Source: an uncultured Granulicatella sp. (GTDB taxonomy: Bacteria > Bacillota > Bacilli > Lactobacillales > Aerococcaceae). Taken from it: a stretch of DNA of 64,000 nucleotides. Positions 42,835 to 52,768 of this stretch are shown one piece after another; within the stretch, counting starts at the first letter, position 1, and each line of letters opens with the position of its first letter. Location: contig CAKPVL010000001.1 in assembly GCA_934193545.1 (NCBI GenBank), positions 75,671 through 139,670 on the forward strand, written 5' to 3'. Below the pieces are notes generated by a model. The model was given only the letters and a program-made list of their open reading frames with translations, made no database searches and was not told the DNA's origin. The position numbers were made by a program, and so were the translations under genes.

Positions 42835-45441
42835 ATGAATATTGAAAAAATGACTACAACAATGCAACAAGCATTAGGCCAAGCGCAACAAATTGCGATG
42901 GTACGTAAACATCAAGAAATTGATATTCCTCATTTATGGAAAGTATTTATGGAACCAAATCACTTTGCTAGAAATTTATATAGTGATTTACAAGTGAATG
43001 ACAAAGAATTTGAGGAATTAATTGATAAAGAATTAGACCGTATTTCTGTAGTGGAAGGACAAAATGTCCAATATGGTCAAAGTATGAGTCAAAACTTATA
43101 TCGACTCTTTACAGAAGCTGAAAAGATTAGAGAAAGCTTTAAAGACGATTACTTATCTACAGAGGTAGTTGTACTTGCGTTGATGGAATTACAAAATCAT
43201 CCGTTGACTCGTTATTTAGTACAACATCACGTAACAAAAGAAAATTTGAGAGCTCGAATTGAAGAGTTAAGAGGGGGAGAACGTGTGACTAGTCAAAATC
43301 AAGAAGAACAATATGAAGCATTATCAAAATATGCGCGTAATTTAAATGAAGCTGTTCAATCTGGTAAACAAGATCCAGTCATTGGACGTGACGAAGAAAT
43401 TCGAGATGTGATTCGCATTTTATCTCGTAAAACAAAAAATAACCCTGTTTTAATCGGGGAACCTGGTGTTGGTAAAACAGCAATCGTTGAAGGATTAGCG
43501 CAACGTATCGTTAAAAAAGACGTACCAGAAAACTTAAAAGATAAATTAATCTACTCATTAGATATGGGTGCTTTAATCGCGGGTGCAAAATACCGTGGTG
43601 AATTCGAAGAACGTTTGAAAGCCGTTCTTAAAGAAGTAACAAAATCAGAAGGACGCATCATCTTATTTATCGATGAAATCCACACAATCGTTGGTGCTGG
43701 TAAGACAGAAGGATCTATGGATGCTGGTAACTTACTAAAACCAATGTTGGCTCGTGGTGAATTACATTGTATTGGTGCTACAACTCTTGACGAATACCGT
43801 GAAAATATGGAAAAAGACAAAGCGTTAGAACGTCGTTTCCAAAAAGTACTTGTTCAAGAACCAACAGTTGAAGATACGATTTCAATTCTTCGTGGACTGA
43901 AAGAACGTTTCGAAATCCACCACAGTGTAAATATTCACGATAGTGCGTTAGTAGCTGCTGCGACCTTATCAAACCGTTATATTACTGACAGATTCTTGCC
44001 AGATAAAGCGATTGACTTAGTCGATGAAGCTTGTGCAACCATTCGTGTTGAAATGAACTCAATGCCAACAGAACTCGATGCAGTCACTCGTCGTTTGATG
44101 CAACTTGAAATCGAAGAACAAGCGTTGAAGATGGAAAAAGATGACGCTTCTCAAAAACGTCTTGCTATTTTACAAGAGGAATTAGCAGAACAACGTGAAA
44201 AAGCTAATAACCTCAAAATGAAATGGGAAATCGAAAAAGAAGAAGTCAATAAAATCCGTAATAAACGTGAAGAAATCGATCGTGCTAAACACGAATTAGA
44301 ACAAGCAGAAGCTGATTATAACCTTGAAAAAGCTGCTGAACTTCGTCACGGACGTATTCCAGCTCTTGAACAAGAATTGAAAGAATTAGAAGATCAAAAC
44401 AAAGCGAATGCTGAAAGCACGCAACGTCTCGTGCAAGAATCAGTAACTTCAGAAGAAATTGCTCGAGTAGTGGGACGCTTGACAGGTATTCCTGTAACTA
44501 AACTAATGGAAGGCGAACGTGAAAAACTTCTTCACTTAGAAGATATTCTTCATGAACGTGTCATCGGTCAAGATGAGGCTGTACAAAAAGTAGCTTCAGC
44601 AGTTCTTCGTTCTCGTGCTGGGTTGCAAAATCCTAGCCGTCCAATCGGAAGCTTCCTATTCCTAGGACCTACTGGGGTTGGTAAGACAGAACTTGCAAAA
44701 GCTCTTGCAGAAGATTTATTTGACTCAGAAGACCATATGGTTCGTATCGACATGAGTGAATATATGGAAAAACATTCAGTGTCTCGTTTAGTGGGAGCTC
44801 CTCCAGGATATGTTGGATATGAAGAAGGAGGCCAATTAACAGAAGCTGTTCGTCGTAATCCATATACAATCGTTCTATTAGATGAAATTGAAAAAGCACA
44901 TCCAGATGTATTTAATATCTTGTTACAAGTATTAGACGATGGACGTTTAACAGATTCTAAAGGACGAGTAGTAGACTTCAAGAATACAGTAATGATTATG
45001 ACAAGTAATATTGGTTCACAATTCTTGCTTGAAACACAAGGAGATACAATCGATGAAGAAACTCGTACGGCAGTTGAGGGTGTTCTAAAAGCAACCTTCA
45101 AACCAGAGTTCCTAAACCGTATCGACGAAACAATCTTCTTCACGCCGCTTTCTAAAGACAACATTCGTGGTATCATCACGAAGATGTTGAACCAATTAGC
45201 AGTACGTGTGGAAGATCAAGAAATCGTCTTAAGCTTTACAGATGAATTGAAAGATTGGATTGCAGATAATGCGTATAATCCAGTGTATGGTGCTCGTCCA
45301 ATTGCGCGTTACATCCAACGTGAAATTGAAACACCACTTGCTAAAGAAATCATCCGTGCAAGCATCCTTCCAGGTGACCAAGTGAAATGTGATTTAGGAA
45401 TTGATCATGTGACATTTGAAGTTATCGGAAAGAATGAATAA
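42835..45441 (+). CDS. clpB: ATP-dependent chaperone ClpB
   Basis: Hsp100 disaggregase that works with DnaK to resolubilise protein aggregates. The ATG at 42835 lies 7 bases after AAGGAGG; the ATG at 42829 is only one base away. The 868-aa product has the N-terminal Clp repeat domain (about 1-145), first AAA+ domain with Walker [10 protein letters not shown] near residue 208, the long M-domain coiled coil (about 415-530), and second AAA+ domain with GPTGVGKTE near 611 and [20 protein letters not shown]. There is no ClpP-binding loop, as expected. It is monocistronic and under CtsR-type control. Confidence 0.97.
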   Translation: MNIEKMTTTMQQALGQAQQIAMVRKHQEIDIPHLWKVFMEPNHFARNLYSDLQVNDKEFEELIDKELDRISVVEGQNVQYGQSMSQNLYRLFTEAEKIRESFKDDYLSTEVVVLALMELQNHPLTRYLVQHHVTKENLRARIEELRGGERVTSQNQEEQYEALSKYARNLNEAVQSGKQDPVIGRDEEIRDVIRILSRKTKNNPVLIGEPGVGKTAIVEGLAQRIVKKDVPENLKDKLIYSLDMGALIAGAKYRGEFEERLKAVLKEVTKSEGRIILFIDEIHTIVGAGKTEGSMDAGNLLKPMLARGELHCIGATTLDEYRENMEKDKALERRFQKVLVQEPTVEDTISILRGLKERFEIHHSVNIHDSALVAAATLSNRYITDRFLPDKAIDLVDEACATIRVEMNSMPTELDAVTRRLMQLEIEEQALKMEKDDASQKRLAILQEELAEQREKANNLKMKWEIEKEEVNKIRNKREEIDRAKHELEQAEADYNLEKAAELRHGRIPALEQELKELEDQNKANAESTQRLVQESVTSEEIARVVGRLTGIPVTKLMEGEREKLLHLEDILHERVIGQDEAVQKVASAVLRSRAGLQNPSRPIGSFLFLGPTGVGKTELAKALAEDLFDSEDHMVRIDMSEYMEKHSVSRLVGAPPGYVGYEEGGQLTEAVRRNPYTIVLLDEIEKAHPDVFNILLQVLDDGRLTDSKGRVVDFKNTVMIMTSNIGSQFLLETQGDTIDEETRTAVEGVLKATFKPEFLNRIDETIFFTPLSKDNIRGIITKMLNQLAVRVEDQEIVLSFTDELKDWIADNAYNPVYGARPIARYIQREIETPLAKEIIRASILPGDQVKCDLGIDHVTFEVIGKNE

Positions 45442-45451
45442 TAGGTAAAAG

Positions 45452-45486
45452 AAAACGCAATGGACAAAAGTCCATTGCGTTTTTTG
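45452..45486. terminator. Bidirectional terminator between clpB and rlmL
   Basis: A 14-bp stem (AAAACGCAATGGAC with its complement), AAAA loop and T tracts on both sides at a convergent junction. Confidence 0.93.
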
Positions 45487-45490
45487 TGTT

Positions 45491-46639
45491 TTATTTGTCA
45501 TCTTGAACGCGGCGTTTTCTAACTCCCCAGAATTGGAAGTAGTCGGTACGGATGGCACCGTTATAGAGTTTGCGTTTCTTCGTCGCTTTTTGTCCGTAAT
45601 GATCTTCGAACGTTAAGTCGCTTGTTAAGATGTACTTACTCCAAGTTGTCAGTGGAGCATACGTTTCACCCATTTGTTTATAGATGGCTTGAGCTTGTTC
45701 TTCAGAAAGAAGACGGTCTCCGTATGGTGGGTTTGCCACGATAATTCCATTTTCTTTCTTAGTACGGAAGTCCTTTAATTGCATTTGCTTGAATTCGATT
45801 TGGTCTGCGACACCTGCTTTAATGGCGTTTTGTTTAGCAATTTCAATCATTGAGCCATCGATATCGGCACCAAGAATATCGAGTTGAATATTAGTGCGGA
45901 TTTCTTTTCTAGCTTCTTCTCTGACTTTGTCAAATACGCCTGGAGTAAAGAAGGTCCATTTTTCAGCAGCAAATGAACGATTCAAACCAGGAGCGATATT
46001 CTTACCGATAAGTGCCGCTTCGATTGGAATCGTACCAGAACCGCAAGTAGGGTCATAGAATGGTTTGTCGGGATACCAGCTTGTAAGCATCACAAGAGCA
46101 GCAGCCATGTTTTCTTTTAGCGGTGCGCCACCTTTTTCAGTACGGTATCCACGCTTAAAGAGGCTTGTTCCACTCGTGTCGATTGTAAGAGTCACAACAT
46201 CTTTTAAAATAGCCACTTCGATAGGATAGAGGGCACCAGACTCAGGTAAGTGAGTACGACGGTGGTAAGCCTCGCTTAAACGATTCACAATCGCTTTTTT
46301 AACGATGGATTGGCAGTTAGGAACACTGTGAAGAGTGGATTTCACAGATTTACCTGATACTGGGAATTCTGCATCGACTGGAAGAATTTTCTCCCAAGGA
46401 ATCGCCTTTGTTTGTTCAAATAGCGAGTCGAATGTTTTTGCAGTGAACTGTCCCATAATGATTTTGATACGGTCTGCAGTACGAAGCCAAATATTGGTGC
46501 GGGCGATATCGTAGTCGTCACCTTCAAAGAAGGCTTTTCCGTTTTCTACTTGAACGTCGTACCCCATGTTGCGTAATTCTTTACCAACAAGAGCTTCAAT
46601 CCCTGCAGCAGCAGTCGCTACTAATTTATATTTTGTCAT
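45491..46639 (-). CDS. rlmL: THUMP-domain 23S rRNA (guanine-N2) methyltransferase, RlmL/YpsC type
   Basis: SAM-dependent rRNA methyltransferase of 382 aa, equivalent to B. subtilis YpsC and the N-terminal half of E. coli RlmL. The start at 46639 (MTKYKLVATAAAGIEALV) has AGGAGA upstream; the longer frame runs into the RNase P terminator. An N-terminal THUMP domain covers about 40-160, and the catalytic domain shows DPTCGSGTIPIEAAL and the guanine-pocket motif IVANPPYGDRL. It lies directly downstream of rnpB on the same strand, the arrangement also known in B. subtilis (gpsB-rnpB-ypsC). Confidence 0.93.
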   Translation of the reverse strand: MTKYKLVATAAAGIEALVGKELRNMGYDVQVENGKAFFEGDDYDIARTNIWLRTADRIKIIMGQFTAKTFDSLFEQTKAIPWEKILPVDAEFPVSGKSVKSTLHSVPNCQSIVKKAIVNRLSEAYHRRTHLPESGALYPIEVAILKDVVTLTIDTSGTSLFKRGYRTEKGGAPLKENMAAALVMLTSWYPDKPFYDPTCGSGTIPIEAALIGKNIAPGLNRSFAAEKWTFFTPGVFDKVREEARKEIRTNIQLDILGADIDGSMIEIAKQNAIKAGVADQIEFKQMQLKDFRTKKENGIIVANPPYGDRLLSEEQAQAIYKQMGETYAPLTTWSKYILTSDLTFEDHYGQKATKKRKLYNGAIRTDYFQFWGVRKRRVQDDK

Positions 46640-46658
46640 AGATTTCTCCTTTATTCGT

Positions 46659-46691
46659 AAAAAGAGGAGTGGACACAAGGCCACACTCCTT
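46659..46691 (-). terminator. Intrinsic terminator after rnpB
   Basis: Minus-strand stem AGGAGTG/CACTCCT with a 12-base loop, followed by CTTTTT. It lies between the RNase P RNA 3' end and the rlmL ribosome site. Confidence 0.85.
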
Positions 46692-46710
46692 ACAATTCGC
46701 TAAAATCCTG

Positions 46711-47081
46711 AAGTAAACTTCTGTAAGCCATGTTCTGTTCCATTTAATAGCAGGATCTATTAAATTTCAGTAATCATCTGTCTACACATCATGTGTCTCT
46801 TTTTTCGTTCATTTCCTAGTAAGAGTGCCCCTACCATAAGTTTGGGTTGCTCGCTCGAGGGGTTTACCGCGTTCCACCAATTTCGTTTCCAAAATTGCTT
46901 CGTCACTGTGGCACTTTCAAGAATACTAGAGCATAGCATTGCCTTAGCTCGTTTTTCTGCCGTCAACCTAAAATTGCCTTAGCTTATTGTTTCGCTAAGC
47001 ACGATCACTACAAGCATCTCAGCCTGTGCGAGCATGGACTTTCCTCAGCAAATTAATGCCGCGATTACTCAAAGTTTACTA
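46711..47081 (-). ncRNA. rnpB: RNase P RNA, Bacillus type (class B)
   Basis: Catalytic RNA that removes the 5' leader from tRNA precursors. On the minus strand the conserved blocks occur in order: GAGGAAAGTCCATGCTCGCA near the 5' end, GAAAGTGCCACAGTGACGAA, GGTAAACCCCTCGAGCGAG, ACCCAAA...GGTAGGGGCAC, and ACAGAACATGGCTTACAGAA near the 3' end. Helix P1 is formed by AGTAAACTT at the 5' end and AAGTTTACT at the 3' end, which sets the boundaries to within a few bases. Length about 370 nt, normal for type B. It lies between gpsB and rlmL, the known Firmicutes location. Confidence 0.96.
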
Positions 47082-47116
47082 AATTTAAAAAAGTTCGTTA
47101 TATCAAATATGATATA

Positions 47117-47530
47117 TTAATAGTTATTGTCGCGTACTGGTGTGATTACGCGAGTTTTGTAGAAATCATCATCGTCTTCTGCAACATCTTGAGTAGGAGA
47201 AGAGTAGCTGTCTTCTTCTAATTTAGAATCGAAAACGTGTTTTTCTAAGTTTGATAAACGTTTCAAGATATCAAAGTTTGTAACTCCTGATGAAGATACA
47301 TTGCTTGAACGGTTAGTTTTTGAAACAGTTGCTTGACGAGATAATTCGTCTACTTTTGTTAATAAGCGTTCGTTTTCAGCTTGTAAGAAGCTGATTTCTT
47401 TTTGGAATGTGTCATAATCACGAATAATTAAATCTAAAAATGCATCGACTTCTTCAATGTCGAAACCTCTGAATGAGCGTTTGAATTGTTTTTGTAAAAT
47501 ATCTTTTGTACTTAATGAAATACGTGCCAT
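47117..47530 (-). CDS. gpsB: Cell-cycle protein GpsB (DivIVA family)
   Basis: Septal adaptor protein that coordinates PBPs between division and side-wall growth. The N-terminal DivIVA-type domain (about 1-65) has LSTKDILQKQFKRSFRGFDI and EEVDAFLDLIIRDYDTFQKE, then a coiled coil (FLQAENERLLTKVDEL). A Ser/Asn linker (about 72-85) leads to a C-terminal trimerisation helix (FDILKRLSNLEKHVF) and an acidic tail. Length 137 aa is slightly above the usual 100-130 because of the acidic tail. It is transcribed toward rnpB, with a good promoter upstream. Confidence 0.95.
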   Translation of the reverse strand: MARISLSTKDILQKQFKRSFRGFDIEEVDAFLDLIIRDYDTFQKEISFLQAENERLLTKVDELSRQATVSKTNRSSNVSSSGVTNFDILKRLSNLEKHVFDSKLEEDSYSSPTQDVAEDDDDFYKTRVITPVRDNNY

Positions 47531-47586
47531 AATTGCTTTCCCCTTTTTTAATCTGTCAAATAGTCATTAATTAATTTATCTTCTTA

Positions 47587-47615
47587 ATGATACTAAAATC
47601 CATGCAAAAATACAA
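47587..47615 (-). promoter_or_regulatory. Promoter of gpsB
   Basis: Minus strand TTGTAT (47610-47615), 17 bases, TATCAT (47587-47592). Confidence 0.7.
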
Positions 47616-47653
47616 ATAGGATAGGGTTATTTTTAGTTATTTTTAATGAAATT

Positions 47654-47662
47654 TGTTATAAT
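47654..47662 (+). promoter_or_regulatory. Extended -10 promoter of prmA
   Basis: TGT followed by a perfect TATAAT (47657-47662); the -35 region (TAGTTA at 47634) is weak. It diverges from the gpsB promoter. Confidence 0.65.
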
Positions 47663-47695
47663 TTTTAAAAAATACAAGTAAAGAAGAGGGTTAAC

Positions 47696-48640
47696 ATGAA
47701 CTGGTTAGAAGTCACAGTAAATACGCATTCTGAGAGTGTCGAAGTCGTAAGTTCGATTTTAATTGAATTAGGATCAAAAGGAGTCTCTATCGATGACCCT
47801 CAAGACTATTACCAATTAACAGATGAACAATTGGAATGGTTGAAAGTACAACAAAAAGACCTATATGAAACAGATACCGTGATTGTGAAGGGCTACTTCC
47901 AACCAAGCCAATGGACTGAAGAAGCGAAAATCCAATTAGGCGAACAATTGAAAGAGCTTGAAAGCTACGGTCTACAAACAGGACCATTAACCGTTCGTGT
48001 TAGTGAAGTTGGAGAAGAGGACTGGGCAACGGCATGGAAGCAATACTACTTCCCAGTACGTGTGACGCGCTACTTAACAGTTGTTCCAAGCTGGGTAGAC
48101 TACGAGAAAGAACAAGAGGATGAGCTCTTAATTGAACTCGATCCAGGTCTTGCGTTTGGAACAGGAACGCACCCAACGACACAGCTCTCACTCACAGCCC
48201 TTGAACAAACGATTCGTGGCGGGGAAAGTGTCCTAGACGTTGGTACAGGTTCAGGTGTTTTAAGTATCGCTTCTAAACTCTTAGGAGCTGGACAAGTAAC
48301 GGCTTTTGATATTGATGAAATGGCTACACGAGTGGCTAAGGAAAATATCGCATTAAACCCTACGATTGGCGCAATCGATGTCTATGAAAATAACTTACTT
48401 GTTGGTGTGGACCAAAAGAGTGATTTAATCGTAGCTAATATTTTAGCGGAGATTTTAGTCCAAATGCCTGAAGATGCGTACCGTAATTTGAACGAGAATG
48501 GAACATTAATCCTATCAGGTATTATTGAATCAAAAGAAAAAGAAGTACAAGAAGCATATGAAAAAGCAGGCTTCACTCTTGTAGAACGCATGACGATGAA
48601 AGAGTGGAACTGCTTTGTAATGAAAAAGGATGTTGAATAA
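47696..48640 (+). CDS. prmA: Ribosomal protein L11 methyltransferase
   Basis: SAM-dependent enzyme that trimethylates lysines of ribosomal protein L11. The N-terminal ferredoxin-like L11-recognition domain (WLEVTVNTHSESVEVVSSIL) precedes the methyltransferase core with LAFGTGTHPTTQLSL, the SAM loop VLDVGTGSGVLSIAS and IVANILAEILV. The 314-aa length is normal. GAAGAGGG precedes the ATG. It overlaps rsmE by one base; prmA-rsmE-rel is a common Firmicutes order. Confidence 0.96.
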   Translation: MNWLEVTVNTHSESVEVVSSILIELGSKGVSIDDPQDYYQLTDEQLEWLKVQQKDLYETDTVIVKGYFQPSQWTEEAKIQLGEQLKELESYGLQTGPLTVRVSEVGEEDWATAWKQYYFPVRVTRYLTVVPSWVDYEKEQEDELLIELDPGLAFGTGTHPTTQLSLTALEQTIRGGESVLDVGTGSGVLSIASKLLGAGQVTAFDIDEMATRVAKENIALNPTIGAIDVYENNLLVGVDQKSDLIVANILAEILVQMPEDAYRNLNENGTLILSGIIESKEKEVQEAYEKAGFTLVERMTMKEWNCFVMKKDVE

Positions 48641-49386
48641 TGCAACGGTATTTTGTAAAAGGAAACGTAAGTGAAACGACGCATTCGCTACAGTTCTCCA
48701 AAGAACAAGTACATCAGTTAAAAAAAGTGATGCGTGTACGTGTGGGAGAACAATTTGAAGTAGTGGATGATGCGGGTCAATTAGCGATTGTTGAAGTGAG
48801 TGAATTAGAGCCATTTGAAGTGAAAGTAGTCGAACTTTTGGAGCAAAAAGTAGAACTTCCCGTATCAGTTACGATTGCAGTGGGACTCTCTAAAGGAGAT
48901 AAACTCGACTGTATTGTGCAAAAGGCGACAGAACTTGGTGTAAGTGAGATCATTCCGCTCTCATTGACACGAAACGTGGTTAAATGGACGGGAGACAAGT
49001 CGGCTAAAAAAATTGAACGTCTTCAAAAGATTGCCGAAGAGGCGAGCGAACAATCGCATCGCCTTAAAGTTCCTCGAGTGACAAGCGTGATGACGTTAAA
49101 AGAATTGACTACTTACACTTCGAATTTCGAGCAAAAGTTAATTGCCTATGAAGAGTCTGCCAAAGTTGGAGAAAGTCTTCAGCTCGTTAAAAGTTTGCAG
49201 TCGTTACAGAAAAACGAGCGTGTCATTTTTGTCTTTGGTCCTGAAGGTGGCATCGAAGAACAAGAAGTGGAGTTATTAGAGCAAAGTGGGTATCTTCCTT
49301 GCTCACTAGGCCCACGTATTTTACGCGCTGAAACAGCACCTTTATATGCACTAGCAGCAGTTTCATATCAATGTGAGTTATTATAG
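48640..49386 (+). CDS. rsmE: 16S rRNA (uracil1498-N3)-methyltransferase
   Basis: SPOUT-class methyltransferase for U1498 in helix 44 of 16S rRNA. The N-terminal PUA-like domain (MQRYFVKGNVSETTHSLQFS to about residue 70) is followed by the knotted domain with VGLSKGDKLDCIVQKATELG, FGPEGGIEEQEVELL and LGPRILRAETAPLYAL, all diagnostic of RsmE. The 248-aa length is typical. Its ATG overlaps the prmA stop (TAATG arrangement), so the two are translationally coupled. Confidence 0.96.
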   Translation: MQRYFVKGNVSETTHSLQFSKEQVHQLKKVMRVRVGEQFEVVDDAGQLAIVEVSELEPFEVKVVELLEQKVELPVSVTIAVGLSKGDKLDCIVQKATELGVSEIIPLSLTRNVVKWTGDKSAKKIERLQKIAEEASEQSHRLKVPRVTSVMTLKELTTYTSNFEQKLIAYEESAKVGESLQLVKSLQSLQKNERVIFVFGPEGGIEEQEVELLEQSGYLPCSLGPRILRAETAPLYALAAVSYQCELL

Positions 49387-49396
49387 GAACCAATAG

Positions 49397-49425
49397 TTGA
49401 CGATAGTCTATTGTCGCGGTACTAT
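49397..49425 (+). promoter_or_regulatory. Candidate promoter of rel
   Basis: TTGACG (49397-49402), 17 bases, TACTAT (49420-49425), in the 78-base gap between rsmE and rel. Confidence 0.55.
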
Positions 49426-49464
49426 TAGGAATACATTAGAGCGCAATGCTTAAGGAGTTTACAA

Positions 49465-51681
49465 ATGTCTAAAAATAAGACTTATACCGCAGATGATGTC
49501 CTTGCAATGTGTAAGGAGTACATGAACGAAACACATATTAAATTTATTGAAAAAGCCATCTATTTTGCGACATATGCTCATAAAGATCAAATTCGTAAAT
49601 CTGGAGAAGCTTATATTGTGCATCCCATTCAAGTAGCTGGAATTCTTGCTGAATTAAAGTTAGATCCAGACACGATTGCGACTGGGTTTCTTCATGATGT
49701 CGTCGAAGATACTGGTTTTAGTATTGATGATATTGAATACGAATTTGGAAAAGATGTTGCATTTCTCGTTGAAGGTGTAACAAAACTAGGGAAAATTAAA
49801 TATAAATCTCATGCGGAGCAACAAGCGGAAAATCACCGTAAGATGCTTCTTGCGATGGCCAATGACCTTCGTGTAATCATGGTGAAACTAGCGGACCGTT
49901 TGCATAATTTACGTACGTTAAAATTCCACAAGCCTGAAAAGCAACGCATGATTGCGGAAGAAACGCTTGAGATTTATGCACCTCTTGCACACCGTCTAGG
50001 GATGAATAAAATTAAGTGGGAGCTAGAAGATACGTCTCTACGTTATTTAAACCCACAGCAATATTATCGTATTGTGCATTTGATGAATTCAAAACGTGAT
50101 GAACGTGAAGAGTATATTAATACAACAATCGAAAATATTAAAGAAGCTACAAAAGATTTGGATATCGAAGCGGTCATTTATGGACGTCCAAAACATATTT
50201 ATTCCATCTACCGTAAGATGAAAGACCAAAAGAAACAGTTTAGCGAGATTTATGACTTACTTGCGATTCGTGTATTAGTCGATAGCATTAAAGATTGCTA
50301 CGCTGTTCTTGGGGCGATTCATACGAAATGGAAACCAATGCCAGGGCGTTTTAAAGACTATATCGCGATTCCAAAAGCAAATATGTATCAGTCCATCCAT
50401 ACAACCGTGATTGGTCCTGGTGGACGTCCGGTAGAGATTCAAATTCGTACATTCGAAATGCACCAAGTTGCTGAATACGGGGTTGCAGCTCACTGGGCTT
50501 ATAAAGAAGGAAATAAAGAGAAAGTTACAAACGATCCATTGCAAAAACAATTGGATTGGTTTAAAGACTTAATCGAACTACAAAATGAAACAAAAGATGC
50601 CAAAGACTTTATGAATAGCGTGAAGGAAGATATCTTTGGAGATAAGGTTTATGTCTTTACACCAAAAGGAGACGTTTCAGAACTTCCTTTAGGGTCTGGA
50701 CCGCTTGATTTTGCATACAACATCCATACGGAAGTCGGAAACAAAACAGTCGGTGCCAAAGTCAATAATAAGATTGTTCCGTTGAACTATCAGTTGAAGA
50801 CTGGGGATATCGTAGAAGTATTAACGTCTGCCAATTCATTTGGACCTTCTCGTGACTGGATTAATCTGGTTTATACGACTCGTGCCAAAAATAAAATCAA
50901 ACGTTTCTTCAAGTTACAAGACCGTGATGAAAATATTATCAAAGGTCGCGAGTTGCTTGAAAAACAAATTACAGAACTTGGATTTAACTTCAAAGACTTT
51001 ATGACGAAGCAGGGCATGAAAGACATTGCAGCCCGTTTTAACTTTGGAACAGAAGAAGATCTACTAGCATCGATTGGTTTTGGAGAGATCTCTTATCAAA
51101 CAGTTGCTAATAAGATGACGGACAAAGCACGTAAGGAAATCGAAGACCAAAAAGTGGTCGAAACTGCTTTTGAGAAAACGACGACTCAAGGACAGAAGAA
51201 GGAAAGCCAAAAGATGAAAATTCGTCACGAAGGTGGCGTCATCATCGAAGGGGTGGACAATCTTCTCATTCGCCTAAGCCGTTGTTGTAATCCAGTTCCT
51301 GGAGACGATATCGTTGGTTATATTACAAAAGGTCGTGGAATCTCTGTCCATAGAAAAGACTGTCCAAATGTTCAACTTCCTGAGAGTGAACAAAACCGTC
51401 TAATCGAAGTGGATTGGGAAGATACAGCCAATACTGGTCAACAATACGATACAGAGTTGGTTGTTGAAGGATACAACCGTAATGGATTGTTGAATGAAGT
51501 CTTGAATGTCATTAACAGTACGACTAAATCGTTAAATTCTGTCAATGGTAAAGTTGATGCAAATAAGATGGCGACGATTTCTGTCAACATCGGAATTATG
51601 AATACACAGCAATTAGATTTTATTGTAGATAAAATCAAACAAATTCCAGACGTATATAGTGTACGTCGTGTGATTTCATAG
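49465..51681 (+). CDS. rel: Bifunctional (p)ppGpp synthetase/hydrolase Rel
   Basis: Stringent-response enzyme that makes and degrades (p)ppGpp. The 738-aa protein has an HD hydrolase domain (HPIQVAGILAELKLDPDTIA then FLHDVVEDTG), a synthetase domain (GRPKHIYSIYRKM, YDLLAIRVLVDS), a TGS domain (YVFTPKGDVSELPLGSGPLD), a zinc-finger-like/conserved-Cys region (LIRLSRCCNPVPGDDIVGY), and a C-terminal ACT domain. The HD motif is intact, so hydrolase activity is expected. GGAG precedes the ATG. dtd follows after 9 bases, in the usual rel-dtd order. Confidence 0.97.
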   Translation: MSKNKTYTADDVLAMCKEYMNETHIKFIEKAIYFATYAHKDQIRKSGEAYIVHPIQVAGILAELKLDPDTIATGFLHDVVEDTGFSIDDIEYEFGKDVAFLVEGVTKLGKIKYKSHAEQQAENHRKMLLAMANDLRVIMVKLADRLHNLRTLKFHKPEKQRMIAEETLEIYAPLAHRLGMNKIKWELEDTSLRYLNPQQYYRIVHLMNSKRDEREEYINTTIENIKEATKDLDIEAVIYGRPKHIYSIYRKMKDQKKQFSEIYDLLAIRVLVDSIKDCYAVLGAIHTKWKPMPGRFKDYIAIPKANMYQSIHTTVIGPGGRPVEIQIRTFEMHQVAEYGVAAHWAYKEGNKEKVTNDPLQKQLDWFKDLIELQNETKDAKDFMNSVKEDIFGDKVYVFTPKGDVSELPLGSGPLDFAYNIHTEVGNKTVGAKVNNKIVPLNYQLKTGDIVEVLTSANSFGPSRDWINLVYTTRAKNKIKRFFKLQDRDENIIKGRELLEKQITELGFNFKDFMTKQGMKDIAARFNFGTEEDLLASIGFGEISYQTVANKMTDKARKEIEDQKVVETAFEKTTTQGQKKESQKMKIRHEGGVIIEGVDNLLIRLSRCCNPVPGDDIVGYITKGRGISVHRKDCPNVQLPESEQNRLIEVDWEDTANTGQQYDTELVVEGYNRNGLLNEVLNVINSTTKSLNSVNGKVDANKMATISVNIGIMNTQQLDFIVDKIKQIPDVYSVRRVIS

Positions 51682-51690
51682 GAGGAGTTC

Positions 51691-52140
51691 ATGAGAATTG
51701 TATTACAACGAGTGAAGTCCGCTAGCGTAGCAATTGAAGGTTCAGTTGTTGGTGAAATCAACCAAGGATTCCTGTTATTAGTGGGAGTGGGACCTGATGA
51801 TACTAGAGATGATGCGTCCTATTTAGCAAGAAAGATTGCTGGAATGCGTATCTTCAGCGATGAGAATGGAAAAATGAATCTGTCGATTGACCAAGTCGGC
51901 GGAAAGATTTTATCCGTTTCGCAGTTTACACTGTTTGCAGATACGAAAAAAGGAAACAGACCTTCTTTTACAGGAGCTGCGAGTCCTGAAGCTGCAAATA
52001 AGCTCTACGAAGAATTCAATGAAATCTTGCGCATGGAGTATGGGTTAATTGTTGAAACAGGAGAGTTTGGTGCGGATATGCAAGTCAGTCTTGTGAACGA
52101 TGGGCCAGTAACCATCTTACTCGATACCAAAAATCAATAA
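51691..52140 (+). CDS. dtd: D-aminoacyl-tRNA deacylase
   Basis: Hydrolyses D-aminoacyl-tRNAs and mischarged glycyl-tRNA(Ala). The 149-aa protein begins [17 protein letters not shown] and carries the two active-site motifs, [10 protein letters not shown] and NDGPVTI (the cross-subunit GP motif). Length and motifs are standard. AGGAGG sits 5 bases before the ATG, 9 bases after the rel stop, so the genes are co-transcribed. A stem-loop terminator follows. Confidence 0.96.
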   Translation: MRIVLQRVKSASVAIEGSVVGEINQGFLLLVGVGPDDTRDDASYLARKIAGMRIFSDENGKMNLSIDQVGGKILSVSQFTLFADTKKGNRPSFTGAASPEAANKLYEEFNEILRMEYGLIVETGEFGADMQVSLVNDGPVTILLDTKNQ

Positions 52141-52147
52141 AAAAAGA

Positions 52148-52178
52148 AAGCACAGGAGAAATCCTGTGCTTATTTATT
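52148..52178. terminator. Terminator between dtd and the universal stress gene
   Basis: A 10-bp perfect stem AAGCACAGGA/TCCTGTGCTT with a GAAA tetraloop. The plus-strand tail is only TATTTATTT, while the minus-strand tail is TTCTTTTTTT, so it serves the minus-strand usp gene best. Confidence 0.88.
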
Positions 52179-52190
52179 TGGTTAAAAGGA

Positions 52191-52649
52191 TTAAGGACGT
52201 TTGTTTTCTAAGTCCGTTCTTACGACTAAAACATCGCAAGAAGCATTACGAATTACATATTCAGATACTGAACCGATGAAGAGACGTTCTACAGCATTTA
52301 AACCAGTAGCGCCCATCATAATAAGGTCAATTCCGTAATCTTTTGTTAATTGTTTAGAGATAACCACTTTAGGAGAACCGTATTCAAGAACGGTTTCTAC
52401 ATCCGTGAAGTTATGTGCCTTAGCAACTTCTACATATTCAGCAAATAAGTTTTCAGCTTGTTTACGAATCTCGTCTGAGAAATTACCTTCAAATCCAGTA
52501 GGTGTTTGAAGAGAACGAGTATCGATGACGTGTGCTAACACAAGCTTTGCATGATTTCGTTTAGCCACTTCAATGGCTTTGTCAAAGGCTAGTTTGGCTT
52601 CCTTAGAACCATCGATTGGAACGAGAATTTTTTCATATTCATGAAACAT
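52191..52649 (-). CDS. Universal stress protein (UspA family)
   Basis: A 152-aa single-domain UspA protein. It begins with KILVPIDGSKEAKLAFDKA and ends with the nucleotide-binding loop GATGLNAVERLFIGSVSEYV, which has the G-x2-G-x9-G-[ST] pattern of ATP-binding members, then the last strand CDVLVVRT. The role is stress survival; the exact action is unknown for most members. A promoter (minus strand TTTTCA/17/TATAAT at 52679-52707) and AAGGATGTG ribosome site precede it. It lies between dtd and the probable 6S RNA. Confidence 0.92.
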   Translation of the reverse strand: MFHEYEKILVPIDGSKEAKLAFDKAIEVAKRNHAKLVLAHVIDTRSLQTPTGFEGNFSDEIRKQAENLFAEYVEVAKAHNFTDVETVLEYGSPKVVISKQLTKDYGIDLIMMGATGLNAVERLFIGSVSEYVIRNASCDVLVVRTDLENKRP

Positions 52650-52678
52650 AAAATCACATCCTTATTCTTGATACCCTT

Positions 52679-52707
52679 ATTATACACCTAAATAAAGCGA
52701 ATGAAAA
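52679..52707 (-). promoter_or_regulatory. SigA promoter of the universal stress gene
   Basis: Minus strand TTTTCA (52702-52707), 17 bases, perfect TATAAT (52679-52684), preceded by GTG. Confidence 0.78.
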
Positions 52708-52741
52708 GGGAACCAAAATGGATGGAAATAGGAATTAAGGC

Positions 52742-52768
52742 AAAAGAAAAACCACTCACGAAGAGTGG
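52742..52768 (-). terminator. Intrinsic terminator of the 6S-like RNA
   Basis: Minus-strand stem CCACTC/GAGTGG with a 5-base loop and TTTTTCTTTT tail. Confidence 0.82.

Noticed and set aside
44568-45179. A 203-aa minus-strand open frame
   Set aside because: It is a shadow of the clpB coding frame (second AAA+ domain), with no ribosome site or promoter.
46760-46982. Short open frames on both strands between rlmL and gpsB
   Set aside because: They lie inside the RNase P RNA gene, whose conserved blocks are clear.
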